64,000 bases of DNA. It comes from Numida meleagris (taxonomy: Eukaryota; Chordata; Aves; Galliformes; Numididae). Location: positions 84,927,491-84,991,490 of the forward strand of contig NC_034412.1 in the NCBI RefSeq assembly GCF_002078875.1, given 5' to 3'. Under the pieces are notes generated by a model. It saw only the letters and a program-made list of their open reading frames with translations, searched no databases and was not told where the DNA came from. The position numbers and the translations under genes are program-made. Shown here piece after piece: positions 50,831-59,800 of this stretch; the first letter of the stretch is position 1, and every line of letters starts with the position of its first letter.

Positions 50831-53800
50831 TAAGAAACCTTAGCAGTGTCCATTGAAAGATTCTAAAACTTCCTTCTGTACCTGTGCAATGTTTACTGCT
50901 TACAACTGTGTTTGATTTTAATCTGAAAAGGGGGCTGTCACCCCTAGCCAAAATGTGAAATCCTAAATAGTGCTCGGAAAACCGAAAAGCAAACCAGTGT
51001 TGTTTTAAAACAAAAGCAATTGAAGGTTCATAGTACACAAACATTGTGCTGTGTGCTGAGCGAAGAAGTCGAGTCGGTAAAAACATTTCCAACGCTATCG
51101 GAGCTCTGGGATCTGTGATAAGAGCAAAAACCATAGACTCTTACATGTAAGCAGCTTTCCAGTGTCCGGGGGTCTTTGCTGTGGTCCAGTATGAAACTTC
51201 CTTACTGCGCCTTTGTGCTGTGTGACAGCCTGTGCTGACAGCAGCGCGCTGGCGGTGGTAAAGGAAAGGAGCACCTCTAGGGGAGGTGTGATCACTTCTC
51301 GTTTCCCAGTCACTATCAAACAGATTGCTGGAGGCTTGCTTGCTTTGTTCATTTACTCACTTACTTATTTAAAATGTTGCCATGCGCTTAATTTTTCTTT
51401 TTTTTTGAGCAATTTTTTTTTTTTTTGCCTTTTTGTTTCATTTTGCTTTTAGCTGGTATTGCTGAAACTTGAGCAAATATTTGAAGTAGTGCACGAGGAG
51501 AGACAGGTCATGGAGAAATTGAAGCTCACGTTCCAAGATCTGTAAAACTTTGTATGAGGCTCTGTGTGCTTTCTGTGTACGTGAAAACTTCATGGTGCTG
51601 AAGTAGGCTCTAAACTTTGCTGTCTGCAGCACTTGAAAATAAAGTGGATGTGGGGTTTTCTAATTTGACAGCACTGTTATGATTTGTACTGCCTTATTTG
51701 CTACTTAACCCCATGTGCACACAGTGTGCCTGCACTGAAAGTTTGAGGTGTTCACTGGAGTTTTTAAAAAGCATAGACTATATGGTCTAAATCATCCTGT
51801 TGGCAGGATTTTTCCAAGGAGTTTAATGTTGTTTGAGCAGATCCTTTAGCAATATTACTACATGTGAACTTGCACTTATCATTTACGAACCCTCTGGGAG
51901 CACTCCTGTATACTCTCCTCAGTGTTTTAAATTCACAGAATTATAGAAACATTTGAGGTGGAAGAGACCTTAAAAGGCCATCTAGTCCAACTCCCCTGCA
52001 ATGAACAGGGACACCTACAGCTCGATCAGATTGTAGAGCCCCGTCCAGTCTGATCTTGATTGCCTGCAGGGATGGGGCGGCCACCACATCTCTGGGCAAC
52101 CTGTTCCTGTGCTTTGCTACTCTTATAAGAAACTTACTTTTTATATCCAGTCTAAATCTCCTCTCTTTTAGTTTAAAACCATTTCCCGTTGTCCTATCAC
52201 AACAGACTCTGCTAAAGAGTCTGTTCCCTTCTTTCTTACAGCCCCCCTTTAGATACTGAATAGCCGCTTTCAAGTCTCTCCTGGGCCCCACTGCTGAAGA
52301 CTGTCTAGGTCTCTCTGGCTGGCATTCCATCCCTCAGGCATGCTGACTGCACCACACAGCTTGGTGTTATCTGCAAACTTGCTGAGGGTGCACATGATCC
52401 CGCTGTTGATGTAATTGATGAAGATATTGAAGAGCATTGGACCTAGTTACTGATCCTCCACTCATCCCTCATTCAGAGTAGTAGTGACTCCTAGAAGTGA
52501 AGGAATGGTTGTTCAACGCAGAGAAATAATGGGCAAGGTGTTATCAACACCTAAATAAAGCCTTATGTTGAAATTTCTGCTTTTTATTACTGAACTAATG
52601 GTGCAAAGCTGTGTGTGTGACAAGTTCATCTAAGAAGCTGACTAATAATAATAAATTGTACTTGGCTTATTTAATGAACTCAATGGGATATATTTCTTGT
52701 GCAAGGTTTTCTTCCCCTGCTGCACACTTCCTCCTGACCTGACTGAAAATAGAGCAGTTAATGAACTGTGTGATCTCTTCAAAGGCTACCACGCCATGTG
52801 GAAGAAGTTAACTACAATGAGCTATCCCACAGGGCTCATTTGAGTCCTTCAGGCCTGCAGCTGTGGAGCATGGTAGACCCCTTGTGTGCTGAGCTGTGCG
52901 CTGCAGCCCCTGTCCTACCAGTGGATATTCTCCATGAACCCAAGTGACAGCAACCGTGTGGTGCCAACGTGAACCCCAGCATGTACCAACAGCCACACTG
53001 CAGCCCCTTTCCCCACTATACTTGTTGTGGAAGAGCTCGCTCCTATTCATCACCACTGCTGTCATGCCACGTGTTACCTGGACAAATGTAGCTGATGCTT
53101 CAGATCTTCATCTCCCAAAGCAAATATACAGCTTTGTGCCATCAACAAAATGTATTGATTTGTTAACCTATCTTCTGCTCTCTGTGCTGTAGGTAAAGCT
53201 GAGGTTATTAGGCTTGCTTACAGAGCTCTTTCTCCTTTTGAAAGTATTGAGGCTTCAGTGAGCAGACTGAACACAAACCAACAGTCACTGTTCTTGAAAT
53301 TTGAGATTCTTAGTGGAATTTTTGAAAATAAAATAAAGATGCTTTAAAATGCCATCCACTTTAATGAAATTTCAGAAGTCAAGAAAGGTGAGCTGTCTTC
53401 CGCGATGTACAAAACAATAGCCAAGCAGCCACCAAAACGCAGATTTATCTTAGGAAATCTATTGAGAGTTAAATTAGGAATGGTATTGGTCACTTGTGCA
53501 AAACTCCAAAATCCAGAAGCAGCACTGAGTGGCAGAAAGTAATGCCGGACGAGATAGAAAGGACCCTGAAATCTGGAAGCTTCAAGTCAACTGACTGATA
53601 CTCCAGTATCTGAGCAATGCTGCTTTTTGTATGGTAGAAGAAATTAGTAGTAGAGGTTGGGGCTATCAGCTAAATGCAGGAGGAGGTGTAGGGAGTGGAA
53701 GGAGGAAAGTTGGAGAGTTACTGGTACATCGCTGGGGGAAAAGGGCAGGTGGCATCTCTGTCTGAGAGCATGTGTGCGTAGCAGCAAGTTACTGTTGGAG

Positions 53801-56800
53801 AGGTACATCTGGGTTACAAAACCTAGTTTGTAGGTACCAGTTTATTTATTTTTCTATTTATTGCTCAGAGTTTCACTAATCCTTATGCTTATGAGACTGG
53901 ATGGGGGGCACACCATCTCCTTAGGCTATCTCCTAAGTCAGGTCTACCCAAAATAGTTTTGCATCAAGTGTATGCTATGTGTGTGTTATTGTAAGCACAC
54001 ACAAAGTGTGCTTTGCGGTGTTATTGCACACTGCTGAAGTCTCCTTTTCTAAGAGCATGCTTCTGTAAGATCTTACTTTTTTGGTGTTGGGGGCCGATGA
54101 GGTGATCTATGAGGTTGAAGAAGTTTAAATGTTCACTTATGCCTTGGTGAATGTCAGCTGAGATGCTGTCACTTCAGATTTACTGTTTCTTGGCTGTTTC
54201 TTGGCTTGCAGAAATGGGAAGAGCTTCAGGCCATTACTCTGCATGAAGGAGATCTGCCTGCAGGAGCTATGCAAGATAGTACAAACAGTGTTTAAAACTG
54301 CAGTTTTCTGTTTGAAGTATACTAACAATCGCTACATCTTTTCCTTGTTTTTCAGAATTGGTCTGGAAGTCTAATTGTAGCATCTTTAACTGGTGCTTTT
54401 GGGTCATCTTTTCTTTACGGTTACAACCTCTCCGTGGTGAATGCCCCTGCAGTGGTAAGTTACTGACAAAAGTGGAATTAAGTATCAGTAGAGGGCAGCC
54501 TTGTCTATCTAGTGTGTTCTCTCAAACACCCTGCTTTTATCATCCTGCTGATACGGCGGAAGAGGTTAAATCTTGTATGGTAACCTTTCTGTGCTTGAAC
54601 AAGTGTTTCTGGTGCCTGGGAGGTTTTCAACTAAGTATTGGTCAGGAAAATAAATGCTGCTGTTGAGATGAGGGGTTGCACAGGGTTTCTTTTACAAGAA
54701 ACTTCCCAAAACACTGAAGAATGCTACATCTTGCACAGTTTTGTGTGAAAAAGTGTTTTTAATAGTCTGCCTTTCTGACTGGTGATTATTTGTTAGCTGT
54801 AGGTGCATATTCAGCAACTTTCCTTCATTCAGCTCTGGAGGCTGACACATTTCATTCCCACAGTTCCGATACTATAAATGTCTCTTGCCTCTTCAGTACT
54901 GGGCCTCTTCTTCTGCATTTTGTGGCAACGCTTCTTTGGTTCTGATTTTGAAACTGCTGCGCTGACAATTTGTTGCAATGTGTGGAGTATGTCTGATGAG
55001 AAGAGTATTGTAAAATCAGTATACAATATTTGAGGGATTTTACTGAAATGTCAGCTATCACATGGAAATCTGAATGCTTTGTTTTCACACTGGTCTATAG
55101 AGACTCTTAATTCAATCAAGCAGCACATGAAGCGATTCAGTAGAGTTGCAAGAAACAATTTTTTTCTTAATAGGTAACTAGTATTTTTTTTTCAGTGAGC
55201 TGTTGATATTCCATTTTAAAAAAGATCTCAATTCCAAAGTTAAGCTCCTTCTTTTGTGGAAATCTGTTATTAGAATGTGGGGCTAAGCTTCCACCTGAGT
55301 AACTCAGTTACATGAAAGGTGGTTACAATACTCATGCAAATAATGGAAGAGGAAATTTTGAAATTTACATTTTGCATTCATGTTGTATTTGATAAACAGA
55401 TTACGTGAAGGATTAGAAATTGACTCACCCTGTAGGAAGCTTTCCTTGTTCCCTTGACAGCTTCTGGGAATTTTCCTGAAGCTCCTGGTACCATTTGTAC
55501 CAATAACACTGGTTTAGACAGATTGGATGTTTATTCTAGTATGGCATGTCTGCGCATCACCTCACCCTGCAATCTTCAGGAGATAAGTATGGCTTAGACA
55601 GAATCAGCAGGAAGCTGAAATTCTGTGAACAATGGTATTGATTGTAGTGGTGATAGGCAGCTTTCCTGCACTGAGTCAGTACTGTCAGAGGAGCAGCGTG
55701 AATTGTCTGACTTCTAAACTTTTAAGTGCCATATGAAAAACGGACCATCTGGTAATCAAAGCTCTCCTGCCACTTTCTGCAGGGGTAAAAGAAAGAAAGG
55801 ATGATTGGAAATGCTGTTTGCCAATGCTCATACTGTTAGATTTGAGCCATATAATTGATTATAGTGGTGACCAGACAAGAATGCAGATGCGGGGATTGGA
55901 GTTGCAACTATACCATGAAGAATGCTAAATTCCAAGTATCATGGATAGTAGCACTTCCAGGATTGCCTATATTTGCTTGAAATCCTTACTGGTGGTTGTT
56001 GGACAGAAAGTTGGCACCATGTTGGTGCTTCTGGGCATGCTGTTGACAGGTATGCATGAAGTCTGCCCTTTTCCAGAATGGTGTTGCAGTATTTGAGAGC
56101 TTAGTATCTTCCTTATTTGTGTTAAACTATACATTAGCTAGCGCTCAGGAGTAGTCCTGTTTATACACCCCAATGAAAAAGAGTATGTAGCTGTGTGGTT
56201 CAAGAGCAAAATACTACTAGTGAGGCCTCTGGTCCTCACTGTAGCTCCCAGGTCAAGCTGTGTCATCCATTTGCTTGGGATGGGCCTCCTTCCTGTTCCT
56301 ATCCTGCACTGACCAGGATGAAAGAAGAATCTGGAATCTGCTTATAGCCATGGTGAGGAGGAATGAGCTGTACCAACACTGTGATTCCTGCAGCACAAGA
56401 ATCAGAACCTTTGCTCCATAAGTCGTGGCTGTGTGTTACCAAAAGAGGTGATGTTGGGAATGATGTGAGGTGATTGAGGGGAATGGCTTTTACCTGCATA
56501 AATAGCACTCTTACAAGAGGTCATAGTGGGAGTGCAGTAACTCCTAAAGGTAGTAAGCTGAGTTTCATTTATAAACTTGCTAAGACAAGTAACATGTTCT
56601 GGTCGTGTGGAGCTTACAGCCAACGCTGTAGTGGGCATCTCTGTGTAGGATGCTGAGTATCTTTTGCTCCTATTTACTTCAGTATAATTCCTGTTGATAT
56701 CTGAAGTCCTTAAACTTAAGAGAAGGCACTATATGATGGTATTAGAAGGTGCTTGGTAACGACTGTTGACTAAAGTATGAGATGTCTCCAGGAGGCTGAA

Positions 56801-59800
56801 TGTGAACACATCATCATGATCTGTGTAGGGAAGTTCATTTAAGGCTGAAGCTATGAATTCTATATGCAAACGCTTGTGTATGTCTTCTTTCTGTGCTGAA
56901 AGTTGTGCCAGCTCATCAAACCACAGGGAAATGCCCCCACGGTTCTCAGCTGGGAACTTTACCACAAGCCACCTCATAAGGTTTGGTTCTTGATCTGACT
57001 TCCTTTTTGCTGCAAAGGGGAAATAAACTGCCCCAGATCTGCTCAGTGCAGAGCTGTCCCCCGCCTTCCTGTGGGATGGAGCAATGACCCATTGCAGTTG
57101 TGCTTTCCCCCTGCCACCCACTTCTTGTCTTCTTCCCACTGGAAGCTGTGTTCCTGCATTCTTTTTGGAGCTGGTACTGGGGAAGCTGCAGAAATGTATA
57201 GCTGACTGTCAGTCTGTTGGGTAACGGTGAGTGGCCTTCGTAACTGTAGGCCAGGTCATTTTTCTTCTCAAAAGACCATCTCTTATCTTCCCTTGATGTA
57301 AGTTAATTAAAGTTAGACAAGAAAAATCACCATATATTTGTGTATGTATATATGTGTTCATATATGCTCTACTTTACTAGTGCAGCCTCGCCTCAAGTAC
57401 TGTGTGCAGGTTTTGGCATCATGATATAAGGATGACACAAAACTATTAGAGAGCATCCAAAGGAGGGCTACAAAGATGGGGAAGGTTCTAGAGGGCAAGA
57501 CGGATGAGGAGAGGTTGAAGTCCCACAGTTTGTTCAGCTCAGAGCAGAGGAGCTGAGGGGAGGCCTTGTGGCAGCTGCAGCTCCTCACAGGGACTGGAGG
57601 GCAGCGCTGAGCTCTGCTCTCTGTGATAGCGACAGGGCCTGAGGGAACGGCATGGAGCTGTGTCAGGGGAGGGGCAGGTGGGGGTTAGGAAAGGGTCTGC
57701 ACCAGAGGATGGTATGACACTGGAAAAGGGTATGGATAATATTCTCGAGCATATTATTTGATATTTGAGTGGTTCTGTGTAGAGCCAAGAATTGGACTTG
57801 ATGATACTTAAGGATCCCTTCCAGCTCAGGATACTCTGTGGCTCTGTGGTATCTCCCAGCCTAGCACTACTCCCTTAATGAACAGCAGTAGCAGAATATG
57901 AGATACTGATATCAGTCAGCTATCATTCCTTGTAGTCATTGGTTAGAGCCTAAAATACATGCACACAGGTTTATGCTATTAGCATTATTCAGACCACCGA
58001 TTGAAACCCCAAAGGAGCCTTTTCACAGAATTCTAAACTCCAACTGATTTGTTGGATCAGATTTGTTTTTCGCTTTTGGTTTTCATTTCCATGTGCAATA
58101 CCTCAAAACCTGTATGTGTCAATACCTTCCCATTTAGTGTCAGTGAAAATGTAGGCAAACAAGATATATGTGTTGGCGTGTTTGTCTCTTATTCTTGAAT
58201 GTTGCCATGTGTACTTTATTTTCTTGAATATTTACAGTTATCTAATGTCTCATTATGAGTAACAAAGCTGTGCTGAGAAAATTAGTCATGACAAGGGGAA
58301 AAAATTTACACACTATTTTTAGTTATTAGTATTAACAAGAAATGCTAATAGTGTTCTAAAAATGTTTTATTTTAGCATTCATTACTATCAAAAATGGAAC
58401 TCACATAAACTAGATATCAAAATCTAAATATAATCTGAGTAGTGATATTAGAGATAGGATTTATTACTTGATTTAGTGGTGGATTTATGTGGATATTCAC
58501 TATGAAATTCAGTTCACTGCGAAGTTAACCAAGTGCAATTGGACTTTTTTTCATCTGATAATTTATTTCTGTTTGTATGGAAGCATATAAAGTAGGATGG
58601 GAGTAATAAGATATCATGGTCTTCCTTTTAAAAGTTAGGGCACAATAATCGAGCCAGAAATTTAATAGAAGGAAGACAGTATATGGTATGTTCTATCTCC
58701 ACCTCTCTAACGTATTTGGCATGGGCAGAGATTGTGTTTCAAACTGAATAAAACCCTCAGGTTGAATAGCTCATGCATACAAGGCTGGAATACCTAAGGC
58801 TGGATGTTCCTAGCCTAAACAGGGAGAGATTGGTGGAAGGTATATCCTGCTGAGCACCACTCCAAGGTAGTTTAGTGACTGTGTCATGCCTGAGGAAATC
58901 TGAGAAGAACCTGACGAGACTTTGAGATACTGTAGAGCTTATGAGGGAGCGTGTTGCACAGCTGTGCAGAACTGTTCTGCAGGAGTGATCATGTGATACC
59001 TCATGATTTCTGGAACACCATAACCCCCAGTGTCATCAGATCTTTGCTTGGTTTCTAAATGAGAGAGGCGTAAAAATGAAGAAGTTCGATTGAAAAGAAA
59101 CCAAATACCGAATGTCTTTGCAGATGACACAGAGATTATGTAAAAATGTCATGCTGGGGATATGAAGTCTTTACATTTTAGAAAGATGAGAAAATTAGGT
59201 GTAACTGAACATTAGAGTAAGGGTAGTTGTTAAAGCCATCTTGCAGAAAATTACGATTGTGCTCATATGAGGAAAGCAGAAAAGGAATATAAAATCTGGC
59301 ATATTGATGGGTAAAACTGCGAGCTGCTCATGGGTTCTGAGTATTTTCAGAAGGGAGAAAAGACTTTCAGAGAGCTGAGAATGTAAGGTTGATAGATCAA
59401 GCTGAAAAACGATGTTCCAGAAATACAAGGACAGAGCAAGAAATCTGAATTAATGTTTTGGAATGGAAAAGTCTCTGAAGGTCCCATGCCAAGACCCTTT
59501 TTATAGAGGATGTATTGGATATATTTTAAAATCAGTAGAGATGTGGAATAAAATTAGTCATAATTTTCTATCCAACTGACAAAATGCCTTGCATAAGACT
59601 GAAAAAAATTCCCAAAAATACAGGCTACATATCACTTCTTATAAATAACGTCAATAACAGAGAAATTGAATGAATTAATGTGACTTGCAGGAAAAAGTAA
59701 TTTTGAGGGACAGACTTGGAAGATACAGGTTAAGAATTAGATATTTGCATTTGACAAACTAGCAGAAGCTATAATAGAAAAGTGAGAATTTGGGAAAGAG

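Noticed and set aside
50033..50856. Long open frames on both strands in the GC-rich region, up to 308 codons
   Set aside because: They overlap in several phases on both strands of a CpG island, where stop codons are rare. Only the 28-codon stretch from the ATG at 50241 to the GTAAGG donor is supported by splicing and by the downstream gene.
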